Source: a bacterium (GTDB lineage Bacteria > Bacillota > Clostridia > Lachnospirales > Lachnospiraceae). Taken from it: a stretch of DNA of 38,447 bases. The notes beneath the pieces are model-generated. The model saw only the letters and a program-made list of their open reading frames with translations, searched no databases and had not been told where the DNA came from. The position numbers and the translations under genes are program-made. Of the stretch, positions 17,044 through 24,176 are shown one piece after another. How positions within the stretch are numbered: position 1 is the stretch's first letter; each line of letters opens with the position of its first letter. The DNA is taken from contig JAUNRX010000020.1 of the NCBI GenBank assembly GCA_030539495.1, positions 1 to 38,447 of the forward strand, read 5' to 3'.

Positions 17044-17072
17044 ATTGTAGGTCTTATAGCTGGAAAATACAA
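17044..17072 (-). promoter_or_regulatory. Promoter of the lipoprotein gene
   Basis: On the minus strand, TTGTAT and TACAAT are separated by 17 bases, with the -10 box 33 bases before the ATG. Confidence 0.65.
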
Positions 17073-17160
17073 CCAAATAATGGAAATTAAACAAATATTA
17101 AGGTATTCATTAACTGCGATATACTTCTTAGGTGCTTGTTTAGTTTTTGCTTATAACATA

Positions 17161-17189
17161 TTGAAATGTGAAAAATATGGTAATACAAT
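17161..17189 (+). promoter_or_regulatory. Promoter of the MraY-like gene
   Basis: TTGAAA, 17 bases, then TACAAT. Transcription would start near 17196. A nine-codon frame (17203-17232, MKSRGITND) lies between this point and the gene start and overlaps it. Confidence 0.6.
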
Positions 17190-17224
17190 AGGAGTAAGAA
17201 AAATGAAAAGTAGAGGTATTACAA

Positions 17225-18187
17225 ATGATTGAGTATTTTAATCAGGGAATTGATCAAGCGTTACTTGCCATGTCAGGCTTGCTAGCAGCATTTCTAGTAA
17301 CCTGTTTTTTATTACGCTTTTTTGCAGACAAGCTTCCACATGATTTAGGAAGGGATTTTGCATTTAACGGAAAACTTTCTGCCGGAAAGCCTAGAGGGGC
17401 AGGATTTATCTTTATCTTAGTATTTACCGTAGCAGCACTCCTATTTGGAAAGATAGGCACAGAGATGATAATCTATCTGATTATGGTAGTAGCAGCCATG
17501 CTTACCGGATTTTTAGATGACTGTTCTAGATCTCCTTGGGGAGAGTATAAAAAGGGATTTTTAGATTTAGTAATTGCTGTTATGACTGCAATTACATTCT
17601 TAAACTTCAATACCAATGTAGTAACGATTGCAACCTTACATACCACAATTACCATACCACCTGTTTTATTTGTGATCTTAGCAGTCGTTCTAATCTGGGT
17701 ATCCATTAATGTAACGAACTGTTCCGATGGTGTAGATGGACTCTCTGGTTCTTTAACCATCGTGACGCTTCTTACCATTTATGTCATTGATCAGATACAG
17801 GGAAGGGATAAGTACTTCTCTTATCTAATTTTATTATTTGTAATCTGTATTCTAGGCTATCTTTGGTTTAATGCCACGCCTAGCAAGATGATGATGGGGG
17901 ATGCAGGATCACGTGCAATGGGGCTGTTTATTGCAATTGCAATCCTAAAGACAATGAGTCCATTTTTATATATTCCAGTGGCTCTTGTCCTTATTTTAGA
18001 TGGAGGACTTGGATTAGTAAAAGTATCCTTACTTCGTTTCCTTAAGATCAAAGTATTAGCCAATGTGCGTACGCCTCTTCATGATCAGACAAGAAAAGTA
18101 TGGGACTGGTCTAATACACAGACCGTATTCCGATTTGTAATCATTCAGGCAATGATTGGGGTTGCTGTTGTTTATTTAATACAGTAA
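17225..18187 (+). CDS. MraY-like polyprenyl-phosphate phospho-sugar transferase, divergent
   Basis: A 320-residue membrane protein of glycosyltransferase family 4 (MraY/WecA superfamily), which joins a UDP-linked sugar phosphate to undecaprenyl phosphate. Conserved signs are GKPRGAGF near residue 55, the acidic pair in FLDDCSRSPWGEYKKG, NCSDGVDGLSGS (family: N-x-[ST]-DG-x-DGL), FNATPSKMMMGDAGSRAMG, and TPLHDQTRKVWDWSNTQTVFRF. The last corresponds to MraY's PLHHH...GW...VVFRF region, but only the first histidine is kept. The gene stands alone and is not in a cell-division cluster. It is therefore probably a paralogue with a different donor or substrate rather than the essential MraY. AGAGGT precedes the ATG by seven bases. 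Confidence 0.85.
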   Translation: MIEYFNQGIDQALLAMSGLLAAFLVTCFLLRFFADKLPHDLGRDFAFNGKLSAGKPRGAGFIFILVFTVAALLFGKIGTEMIIYLIMVVAAMLTGFLDDCSRSPWGEYKKGFLDLVIAVMTAITFLNFNTNVVTIATLHTTITIPPVLFVILAVVLIWVSINVTNCSDGVDGLSGSLTIVTLLTIYVIDQIQGRDKYFSYLILLFVICILGYLWFNATPSKMMMGDAGSRAMGLFIAIAILKTMSPFLYIPVALVLILDGGLGLVKVSLLRFLKIKVLANVRTPLHDQTRKVWDWSNTQTVFRFVIIQAMIGVAVVYLIQ

Positions 18188-18194
18188 TTAGTCG

Positions 18195-18234
18195 AGTCAA
18201 ATCTCAAGTTTTAAGAACTTTAGATTTGACTTTT
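18195..18234 (+). terminator. Terminator of the MraY-like gene
   Basis: AGTCAAATCT pairs with AGATTTGACT, with AAGTT/AACTT continuing the stem inside. It is followed by TTTTCC, eight bases after the stop codon. Confidence 0.85.
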
Positions 18235-18273
18235 CCTTTCTTATAAGCAGCAGGAGGAAGGGGATTTTTTACT

Positions 18274-18339
18274 ATGCAGGACAATGAAAAAGATGATATA
18301 CTAAAGATAACTACAGAAAAAGGATTGATTAATAAGTGA
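18274..18339 (+). CDS. Possible 21-codon leader ORF overlapping the hydrolase start
   Basis: ATG at 18274 opens MQDNEKDDILKITTEKGLIN plus a lysine and stops at TGA (18337-18339), which overlaps the hydrolase GTG start (GTGA). GGAAGGGG lies ten bases upstream. It is too short to judge by composition. The overlap would allow translational coupling. Confidence 0.25.
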   Translation: MQDNEKDDILKITTEKGLINK

Positions 18340-19073
18340 AGAAAAGAAGATTAAAATTACGTCATTACATAGAGATTGTTCTGCTGGCAGTTGTAATTAT
18401 TGCAGGTGTAGGATTTGCCAAATGGGTGGGGAATTCCTATCAGCCAAATGACAAAGCAATCGAAGCATGTAATGAAAATGATAAAGTAACGGTTACACAG
18501 GAAGATTATATTGAGTTTATGCCAAAAGAGACGCCAACGAAGGGGTTTATATTCTATCCGGGAGGATTAGTAGAGCCAGAAGCATATGCGCCATTATGTA
18601 GAAAGATTGCAGAACAAGGATATCTAGTAGTAATTGCACCAATGACATGTAATCTTGCCATTCTTTCTCCAGACAAGGCGGAAAGCATACAACAAAAGTA
18701 TGAGTATATTAAGACATGGGCAATCGGAGGACACTCCTTAGGCGGAGTTATGGCTTCAAAATATGCAAGCACCCACAGCTCTATTTCAGGCGTGGTATTG
18801 TATGCCTCCTATCCACAGTCGGATGAATTAGAAAATATGGATATCAAAGTATTGAGCTTATATGGAAGCATGGATGGCGTTGCAAAGTTATCTAAAGTAA
18901 AAGAGGCAACATTATCAAAGGATGCAAAAGTTAAGGAAATAGCCGGTGGTAATCATAGTTATTTTGGAAGTTATGGATTACAGAATGGCGATAATGAGGC
19001 ATCCATTACAAGTGATGAGCAGCTAGAACAGGCAGCAAAAGAGACCATAGAATTTTTAAGTACATTAAATTAA
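18336..19073 (+). CDS. Membrane-anchored alpha/beta hydrolase
   Basis: A 245-residue protein with an N-terminal membrane anchor (about residues 11-30, IEIVLLAVVIIAGVGF) and an extracellular alpha/beta-hydrolase domain. The nucleophile elbow is GGHSLGG (serine near residue 135). The likely acid is in LYGSMDGVA and the histidine in GGNHSYFG, giving a complete Ser-Asp-His triad. The oxyanion region is FIFYPGGLV. The GTG start is forced by an in-frame TAA directly upstream; AAGGA is 11 bases away. It resembles small dienelactone-hydrolase/lipase-like proteins of Firmicutes. The substrate is unknown. Confidence 0.85.
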   Translation: MKKRRLKLRHYIEIVLLAVVIIAGVGFAKWVGNSYQPNDKAIEACNENDKVTVTQEDYIEFMPKETPTKGFIFYPGGLVEPEAYAPLCRKIAEQGYLVVIAPMTCNLAILSPDKAESIQQKYEYIKTWAIGGHSLGGVMASKYASTHSSISGVVLYASYPQSDELENMDIKVLSLYGSMDGVAKLSKVKEATLSKDAKVKEIAGGNHSYFGSYGLQNGDNEASITSDEQLEQAAKETIEFLSTLN

Positions 19074-19076
19074 GAA

Positions 19077-19112
19077 AAAAGCTATCGCAGGAAAGTCTGT
19101 GGTAGCTTTTCT
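19077..19112 (+). terminator. Terminator of the hydrolase gene
   Basis: AAAGCTATCGCAG pairs with CTGTGGTAGCTTT (one wobble) around GAAAGT. It is followed by a T-rich tail. Confidence 0.8.
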
Positions 19113-19153
19113 TTGCATTATATAAATGATATAGGGGAGAAGGAGGCATTAAT

Positions 19154-19573
19154 ATGAGGATTAAGGTTGTGTATGAAAGCAAGAAGCATACGAAGAAGGT
19201 TGCAGAAGCAATTGCAAAGAGAATGGGTGTAAAGGCAGAGGCACTAAATGAGGTTCAGAATCTGGACAAGACCGACCTTTTATTCTTGGGATTTGGAATT
19301 TATGGAGGAGGGCCTAAAAAAGAGCTGGAGGAGTTTGCAAATCGAGAGGAACTAAAGTCTGTGAAGAAAGTCGTATTATTTACAACCAGCTGTAAGGGGC
19401 AGGATCAGACGGCGTCTTACCGAGAAAAATTAAAAGGCTTAGGAATTCCGGTTTCTGACCAGGTATTTGCGGGAAAGGGAAGATTTTTATTCTTAAATTG
19501 GAAACAGCCAAATCAGAAGACGATTGAAGATGGCGTTAAGTTTGCCTGCAAGGTAAGAAAAAGAGGAATTTAA
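19154..19573 (+). CDS. Flavodoxin-like protein
   Basis: A 139-residue single-domain flavodoxin fold. The first strand and phosphate loop region is KVVYESKKHTKKVAEAIAKRMG, where the usual T/S-x-T-G-N-T loop is altered. The next strand is DLLFLGFGIYGGGPKKEL, which matches the FMN-contacting loop. The fourth strand is KKVVLFTTSCKGQ. FMN binding is probable but weakened by the atypical P-loop. The superoxide reductase gene begins 69 bases downstream on the same strand, so a role in passing electrons to it is possible (inference). Confidence 0.8.
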   Translation: MRIKVVYESKKHTKKVAEAIAKRMGVKAEALNEVQNLDKTDLLFLGFGIYGGGPKKELEEFANREELKSVKKVVLFTTSCKGQDQTASYREKLKGLGIPVSDQVFAGKGRFLFLNWKQPNQKTIEDGVKFACKVRKRGI

Positions 19574-19588
19574 GAATTGAATACATAG

Positions 19589-19638
19589 AATCCACCAGAT
19601 AAGGAAAACTAACTAGGAAGTTAGGAAAGGTGGTTTTT
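19589..19638 (+). promoter_or_regulatory. Hairpin that hides the superoxide reductase ribosome site
   Basis: AATCCACC (19589-19596) can pair with GGTGGTTT (19629-19636), with an inner CTAACT/AGTTAG hairpin. The GGTGG arm is the ribosome site of the next gene, and five Ts follow. It could work as a terminator of the flavodoxin gene or limit translation of the reductase. Confidence 0.45.
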
Positions 19639-19642
19639 GAAT

Positions 19643-20017
19643 ATGATGAAATTTTTTAAATGCAACAATGATGGTTTGGTAATTCCAATTACAAAATGCT
19701 TTACTTCAGAAGCTTCCTTTGCAGAGGCACAGGAAATTACACCAAACACAGTAGATGCTGCAAAAGAGAAGCATATGCCAGTAGTTACATTAAGTGGAGA
19801 TAGTGTAACAGTTAATGTAGGAAGCGTGGCACATCCTATGTTAGAGGAACACTCTATTACTACTGTAGTACTTGAAACACAAAATGGCGGACAATATAAG
19901 TTCTTGCCTCATGACAGCGAACCAGTGGTTCATTTCAAACTTTCAAATGGTGACAAGCCATTGGCTGCCTATGCATACTGTAATTTACATGGATTATGGA
20001 AAGCAGATATTGATTAA
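19643..20017 (+). CDS. Superoxide reductase, neelaredoxin type (desulfoferrodoxin family)
   Basis: The 124-residue enzyme reduces superoxide to hydrogen peroxide without making oxygen, a defence common in anaerobes. The catalytic iron ligands are all present: His44 (KEKHMPV, with the Glu42-Lys43 catalytic pair), His64 and His70 (HPMLEEHSI), Cys113 and His116 (YCNLHGLWK). The N-terminus (FFKCNNDGLVIPITKC) lines up with the desulforedoxin domain of class I enzymes but keeps only one of each cysteine pair, so the second iron centre is lost. The ATG at 19643 is favoured over an upstream TTG. AAGGTGG is nine bases away. Confidence 0.93.
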   Translation: MMKFFKCNNDGLVIPITKCFTSEASFAEAQEITPNTVDAAKEKHMPVVTLSGDSVTVNVGSVAHPMLEEHSITTVVLETQNGGQYKFLPHDSEPVVHFKLSNGDKPLAAYAYCNLHGLWKADID

Positions 20018-20031
20018 TTATATGGTACAAA

Positions 20032-20069
20032 AAAACGCTTCTAGGATTATAGTAATCCTGAAGCGTTTT
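20032..20069. terminator. Bidirectional terminator between superoxide reductase and tRNA-Val
   Basis: AAAACGCTTC pairs with GAAGCGTTTT, and AGGATTA/TAATCCT extends the stem. A run of A on the left gives a strong T-tract for the minus strand, so it serves the tRNA gene as well. Confidence 0.85.
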
Positions 20070-20077
20070 GCTATGTA

Positions 20078-20151
20078 TGGAGCCAATGGGGCTCGAACCC
20101 ATGACCTCTCGCGTGTGAGGCGAACGCTCATCCCGGCTGAGCTATGACTCC
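20078..20151 (-). tRNA. tRNA-Val (anticodon CAC)
   Basis: The minus strand folds as a complete cloverleaf. The acceptor is GGAGTCA with TGGCTCC, the D-arm has GCTCAGCCGGGATGAGC, the anticodon arm is TTCGC-CTCACAC-GCGAG, and the T-arm is ATGGG-TTCGAGC-CCCAT. The anticodon CAC reads GUG. The discriminator is A and CCA is not encoded. Confidence 0.95.
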
Positions 20152-20163
20152 GTTACAAGGAAA

Positions 20164-20191
20164 ATTATACCATACTGGAAGAAAAATACAA
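20164..20191 (-). promoter_or_regulatory. Promoter of tRNA-Val
   Basis: On the minus strand, TTGTAT and a perfect TATAAT are separated by 16 bases. The -10 box lies 12 bases before the tRNA. Confidence 0.7.
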
Positions 20192-20222
20192 CTGTAAAAG
20201 GAGAAAAAAGCAGAAAAAACAA

Positions 20223-20251
20223 TTTACAGAAGGCCTAAAATAGTATATGAT
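20223..20251 (+). promoter_or_regulatory. Promoter of the secreted metallo-beta-lactamase gene
   Basis: TTTACA, 17 bases, then TATGAT. The leader downstream contains a hairpin (GGGGCAGGA...TCCTTGTCCCC, about 20266-20303) before the ribosome site GAGAGG. Confidence 0.55.
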
Positions 20252-20333
20252 ATTGAGATTTAATTAGGGGCAGGATAAGCCTCTGGGCGCATTCCTTGTC
20301 CCCAATACATTTAAGGGACATAAGAGAGGCATT

Positions 20334-21368
20334 ATGAAAAACATCAAAAGAATAATTTCCATGGTTATGTTGAGCATCATGATTATGATGGCGGCAGTTC
20401 CAGCGGAAGTAAATGCGGCAACTAATTTAACAGTACATTTTATTGATGTAGGACAAGGGGATGCAATCCTTGTACAGTATGGGAAAAATTATTCCCTAAT
20501 TGATACCGGAGTAGAGAAGAAGTATTCTCAGTTAAACACATATTTAAAGAAAATCAACGTTAAGAAGATTACCAATTTAGTCGTGACGCATCCAGATGCA
20601 GATCATATGGGTGGTGCAGATCTTGTCATTAAAAATTACGGTGTAAAGAATGTTTATATGACAAAGTATACGAGCAATACTGGCGAGTATAAAGAACTGA
20701 TTGCAGCTATTAAGAAGTATAAGGTAAAGAGAACCAATGTTTCTAGAGGTGCAAAGATTAATCTTGGTGGAATTAAGGCACAAGTTTTAAGTGCTGATGC
20801 AAAGGCTTCAGACAGCAATGATTCCAGTATCGTCTTAAAGTTAGTACATGGCAAGAAGAGTTTCCTATTTACAGGAGATATCAGTGCAAAGCTTGAAAAG
20901 CAAATTGCTAGTCAGTACAACGTGAATGTGGATGTATTAAAGGTATCCCATCACGGATCCAACTATTCTAGCGCAGTTTCCTTTATTAAGGAAACAAGTC
21001 CGGAATACTCTGTTCTTTCTGTTGGAAAGAATAATAATTATGGACATCCGGATAAGAATGTAAATAATAGATTAAAAAAATATTCTAAGAATATAGTTCG
21101 TACTGATCAAAAGGGTACTATCGTTATTACTTCAAATGGGAAGAAGTTAACCTATAAAAACGTACCAACAAAGAGTTCAAGTTCATCAGGAAGCAGTTCT
21201 TCTAACAATAGTTCATCAAACTCATCCACAGCAGTAGGAAGCTACGTATACGTAACACCTACAGGAAAGAAATATCATAAGAAGGCATGCGGAAGAGGAA
21301 CATTTACAAAAGCAACGATTAAGTCTGCAAAGGCAAGAGGCTTAACAGCTTGTTCTAAGTGTTTCTAG
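20334..21368 (+). CDS. Secreted ComEC/Rec2-type metallo-beta-lactamase-fold hydrolase
   Basis: A 344-residue protein with a signal peptide (first 29 residues, ending NAA). A metallo-beta-lactamase domain follows, like the C-terminal domain of ComEC: VHFIDVGQGDAILV (36-48), THPDADHMGGAD (85-96), FLFTGDIS and VLKVSHHGSNYSS. The metal ligands His86, Asp88, Asp90 and His91 and the later His pair are present. After a serine/asparagine linker comes a C-terminal module of about 40 residues, YVTPTGKKYHKKACGRG through ACSKCF. This is a small Cys/His metal-binding tag seen on extracellular clostridial nucleases and hydrolases. It lacks the ComEC channel, so a role in extracellular nucleotide or DNA hydrolysis is more likely than DNA uptake. 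Confidence 0.88.
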   Translation: MKNIKRIISMVMLSIMIMMAAVPAEVNAATNLTVHFIDVGQGDAILVQYGKNYSLIDTGVEKKYSQLNTYLKKINVKKITNLVVTHPDADHMGGADLVIKNYGVKNVYMTKYTSNTGEYKELIAAIKKYKVKRTNVSRGAKINLGGIKAQVLSADAKASDSNDSSIVLKLVHGKKSFLFTGDISAKLEKQIASQYNVNVDVLKVSHHGSNYSSAVSFIKETSPEYSVLSVGKNNNYGHPDKNVNNRLKKYSKNIVRTDQKGTIVITSNGKKLTYKNVPTKSSSSSGSSSSNNSSSNSSTAVGSYVYVTPTGKKYHKKACGRGTFTKATIKSAKARGLTACSKCF

Positions 21369-21369
21369 G

Positions 21370-22131
21370 ATGTATATAGATGCGCATACCCATTTAGATT
21401 TTTATGGGGAACAGGTAGAAAAGGCATTAAGGGAAATTAAAGTCCATAAGATCATTACTATTGCGAATAGTATGGATCTTGAAAGCTATAAGAAGAATAA
21501 CGAGTATGCAAAAGACTGTGCTTATGTAATACCGGCATTTGGCATTCATCCTTGGAAGGCAGGTTCCTTGAAAGGAGAGCTAAGTGAGTTAGTTCCTTGG
21601 ATTGAGGAGAGCAAGATGATTGGAGAAATAGGGCTGGATACGGTATGGGCAGAAGATCCTGAAAATTACGAAAGACAACAGGCAGTATATTATTTCTTAT
21701 TAGAACAGAGCATGAAGCGTAAGAAGGTAATTACCATTCATACGAAAGGTGCAGAGGAAGAAATCTATGAGAGCCTGAAAGCATATGATTGCAGCAGGGT
21801 AATTATTCACTGGTATAGTGGAAGCCTTGAGACATTTAAAAAGCTGATCTTGTTAGGCTGTTATTTTACAATCAGTGTGGATTATGGAGTATCTGCTTTG
21901 ACGGAGCAATTGCTTCCACTTATTCCAATGGAGCGTCTGCTGACAGAGACAGATGGACCCACTGCATTGGAGTGGGTAACAGGTGAATATGGCTATCCAT
22001 CTGAAGTAATTCGGATTGTAGAACGCTTGGCAGCAGCAAAACACTGTACAGTAGCAGAGATAAAACAGATAATTTGGTGTAATTTCTGCCAATTGATGGA
22101 AGAGTCTGGTATTGGATTGACAATTGAATAA
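21370..22131 (+). CDS. TatD-family metal-dependent hydrolase
   Basis: A 253-residue TIM-barrel amidohydrolase of the TatD family (3'-5' nuclease or related). Metal-site motifs are IDAHTHLD (residues 3-10), AFGIHPW, MIGEIGLD (the key glutamate), TIHTKGAEEE, IIHWYSG and the final TETDGP aspartate. The sequence is more divergent than housekeeping TatD, so a DNase role is uncertain. The ATG follows the upstream stop codon by one base with no separate promoter, so it is co-translated with the secreted metallo-beta-lactamase protein. Confidence 0.85.
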   Translation: MYIDAHTHLDFYGEQVEKALREIKVHKIITIANSMDLESYKKNNEYAKDCAYVIPAFGIHPWKAGSLKGELSELVPWIEESKMIGEIGLDTVWAEDPENYERQQAVYYFLLEQSMKRKKVITIHTKGAEEEIYESLKAYDCSRVIIHWYSGSLETFKKLILLGCYFTISVDYGVSALTEQLLPLIPMERLLTETDGPTALEWVTGEYGYPSEVIRIVERLAAAKHCTVAEIKQIIWCNFCQLMEESGIGLTIE

Positions 22132-22145
22132 ATAGTAGTTAACAT
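22117..22145 (+). promoter_or_regulatory. Promoter of the thiamine-precursor operon
   Basis: A perfect TTGACA, 17 bases, then TAACAT. The -35 box lies within the last codons of the TatD-family gene. The TPP riboswitch starts directly after. Confidence 0.7.
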
Positions 22146-22152
22146 ACAGTTA

Positions 22153-22238
22153 TATCTGGGGAGGTAGAGTATTACCTGAGAGGAAAGAGTGTTTTCGACC
22201 CATGTACCTGATTTGGATCATGCCAACGTAGGGAGATA
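22153..22238 (+). promoter_or_regulatory. TPP (THI-box) riboswitch
   Basis: The conserved core is clear: CTGAGA at about 22175, then ACCTGATTTGGATCATGCCA and ACGTAGGGA. Stem P1 is formed by TATCT (22153) and AGATA (22234). Thiamine pyrophosphate binding should favour the terminator at 22254 and shut off thiX-thiY-thiZ. Confidence 0.95.
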
Positions 22239-22253
22239 ATTATGTTAATTCAT

Positions 22254-22298
22254 AGGCATAGTATTTTCTAATCTTGGAAAATGCTATGCCTTTTTTTA
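22254..22298 (+). terminator. Riboswitch-controlled terminator (expression platform)
   Basis: AGGCATAG-TATTTTC pairs with GAAAATGCTATGCCT and is followed by seven Ts. It is the expected off-state hairpin of the TPP switch. Confidence 0.85.
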
Positions 22299-22301
22299 TA
22301 T

Positions 22302-22357
22302 GCGCACTCAGGGGAAAGGAAGATGTCACAAAAAACAGCGACATTCCCCTTCGGCGC
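22302..22357 (+). repeat. Extra imperfect hairpin between the TPP switch and thiX
   Basis: Arms GCGC, AGGGG and GATGTC (22302-22326) can pair with GACAT, CCCCT and GCGC (22340-22357). Nothing in a standard TPP leader requires it. It may be an inserted element. Confidence 0.5.
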
Positions 22358-22358
22358 G

Positions 22359-22383
22359 AAAAGAGTGTCGAAGACACTTTTTT
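22359..22383 (+). terminator. Second intrinsic terminator ahead of thiX
   Basis: AGTGTC-GAA-GACACT is preceded by AAAAG and followed by TTTTT. It lies in the same leader, after the riboswitch terminator and 29 bases before thiX. Confidence 0.7.
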
Positions 22384-22411
22384 ATATATTCTATTAGATA
22401 GGAGAAAATAG

Positions 22412-23176
22412 ATGAAGAGTCATTCTATAGTAAAAAAGATAATACCAGTCCTATTTATAGTAAGTTTGTTAGGAGTCTGGGAAGCAGTTGTCAGAATAAA
22501 TCAAATTGAACCATATATTCTGCCGGCACCAAGTAATGTGGTAGACGCGCTGTGTAAGGACTTTCCTATATTATGGGACAATATGTTAGTAACCTTATAT
22601 GAAGGAATGCTGGGGTTTGTAATTGCCATTGGCTTATCATTGGTATTGGCCATTATCATTGACTTAGTGCCAGTATTAAAGGAAGCAATCTATCCGGTGC
22701 TTGTCATTTCACAGACCATTCCCACCATTGCAATTGCACCATTGTTTTTGATCTGGTTTGGGTTTGGTATATTGCCAAAGGTAGTCGTAGTCGTGCTTGT
22801 ATGCTTCTTTCCAATGGTAATCAGCCTGGTGGATGGAATGGAAGCCGTAGACCAAGACTTAATCAATCATTTTCAGTTAATGGGAGCAAATAAACTTCAG
22901 AGATTTGTACATTTAAAACTTCCATTTGGCCTGATTAACTTTTTCTCAGGAATGAGAATTGCGGCAACCTATAGCATTATGGGAGCAATTATTGGAGAGT
23001 GGCTTGGTGGAAATAAAGGACTTGGTGTCTATATGACAAGGGCAAAGAGTGTATATGCCATTGATAAGATGTTTGCGGCAATCGTACTGATCGTGGCAGC
23101 CAGCTTACTTGTATTTGGAGTAATTCATTTCATAGAGAAAATAACAACACCTTGGATGAGACAGAAAGGAGAGTAA
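22412..23176 (+). CDS. thiX: ThiX: ABC permease for thiamine pyrimidine precursor
   Basis: A 254-residue permease of the binding-protein-dependent family with about six membrane segments. The coupling motif that contacts the ATPase is EAVDQDLINHFQLMGANKLQRF, then LKLP (near residues 145-170). The segment after it contains GAIIGEWLGGNKGLG, typical of the SsuC/ThiX group. The start has TAGGAG seven bases upstream. The TPP riboswitch in the leader and the ThiY and ThiZ partners directly downstream identify the system as the importer of hydroxymethylpyrimidine or formylaminopyrimidine for thiamine synthesis or salvage. Confidence 0.92.
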   Translation: MKSHSIVKKIIPVLFIVSLLGVWEAVVRINQIEPYILPAPSNVVDALCKDFPILWDNMLVTLYEGMLGFVIAIGLSLVLAIIIDLVPVLKEAIYPVLVISQTIPTIAIAPLFLIWFGFGILPKVVVVVLVCFFPMVISLVDGMEAVDQDLINHFQLMGANKLQRFVHLKLPFGLINFFSGMRIAATYSIMGAIIGEWLGGNKGLGVYMTRAKSVYAIDKMFAAIVLIVAASLLVFGVIHFIEKITTPWMRQKGE

Positions 23177-23177
23177 C

Positions 23178-24176
23178 ATGAACAAAAGAATAACGAAACT
23201 ATTGGTAGCAGGAACATTAGCGGCAAGTATGATGCTTACGGCTTGTGGAAAAAACAATGAGGACGAGGACGGACTAAAGAAGGTTACAGTAATCTTAGAC
23301 TGGACAGCGAATACGAACCATACAGGACTTTATGTGGCAAAGGAAAAAGGCTATTACAAGGACCTAGGTCTGGATGTAGAAATCGTTGAACCAGCGGAAG
23401 GTTCTTCCCTTCAATTATTAGCAGCAGGCAAAGGTGATTTTGCAGTGAGCTATCAAGAGGATTTTACTTATGCATTGACTGCAGAAAATAAGCTGCCGCT
23501 TAAGGCAGTTGCGGCAATTATCCAACATAATACGTCAGGATATACATCCCCAGCATCCAAAGGAATTAAGACAGTAAAGGATTTCGAAGGTAAGGTATAT
23601 GGCGGCTACGGCGGACCAAGTGAAGATGCAATCTTAAAAATGGTAATGGAAGCAGGCGGAGCAGACTTTAGTAAGCTTACATCGGTAGTGGTAGGAACGG
23701 AAGACTTCTTTATGGCAACGAAAAACAACATTGATTTTGAATTGACCTTTGAAGGATGGACCAATATCGAGGCAAAGCTTAAGGGAGAAGAAGTAAACTT
23801 TATTCCTCTTCGTGAGCTAAATGAGAGTCTTGATTACTACACTCCAATAATTGCAACATCCAACAAGGTAATTGAGAATGATGAGGAAATGATTTATAAG
23901 TTTATGGAAGCAACTACAAAAGGATATGAGTTTGCAATTGAAAATCCGAAAGAGGCAGCAGAAGTACTTGTAACAGAAGTTCCAGGAATTGATAAAGAAC
24001 TAGCAGTAGAAAGCCAGAAATATCTTGCAGGCCAGTATAAAGCAGATGCTTCGAAGTGGGGCGAGATGAAGGACAGCGTATGGAACAACTATACAAAAGT
24101 CATGTTAGAAAATAAGTTAATTCAAGAAGATTTAGCAGCAAGCGAGGCGTATACCAATGAGTACTTACCAAAATAA
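23178..24176 (+). CDS. thiY: ThiY: pyrimidine-precursor-binding lipoprotein
   Basis: A 332-residue lipoprotein (lipobox LTAC, cysteine near residue 23) of the NMT1/THI5-like family. It captures the thiamine pyrimidine moiety outside the cell. Family features are VTVILDWTANTNHTGLYVAKEKGYY (in parts, residues 36-60), EPAEGSSLQLLAAGKGDFAVSYQED, and YGGYGGPSEDAILKMVMEAGG. It starts one base after thiX ends, with the ribosome site inside the thiX tail. Its 3' end overlaps thiZ by 20 bases. Confidence 0.93.
   Translation: MNKRITKLLVAGTLAASMMLTACGKNNEDEDGLKKVTVILDWTANTNHTGLYVAKEKGYYKDLGLDVEIVEPAEGSSLQLLAAGKGDFAVSYQEDFTYALTAENKLPLKAVAAIIQHNTSGYTSPASKGIKTVKDFEGKVYGGYGGPSEDAILKMVMEAGGADFSKLTSVVVGTEDFFMATKNNIDFELTFEGWTNIEAKLKGEEVNFIPLRELNESLDYYTPIIATSNKVIENDEEMIYKFMEATTKGYEFAIENPKEAAEVLVTEVPGIDKELAVESQKYLAGQYKADASKWGEMKDSVWNNYTKVMLENKLIQEDLAASEAYTNEYLPK

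Noticed and set aside
19872-20147. A 91-codon frame ending in an NGARTHDLSRV-type sequence
   Set aside because: That end is the well-known spurious translation of a tRNA antisense strand; the rest is an out-of-frame read of the superoxide reductase gene.
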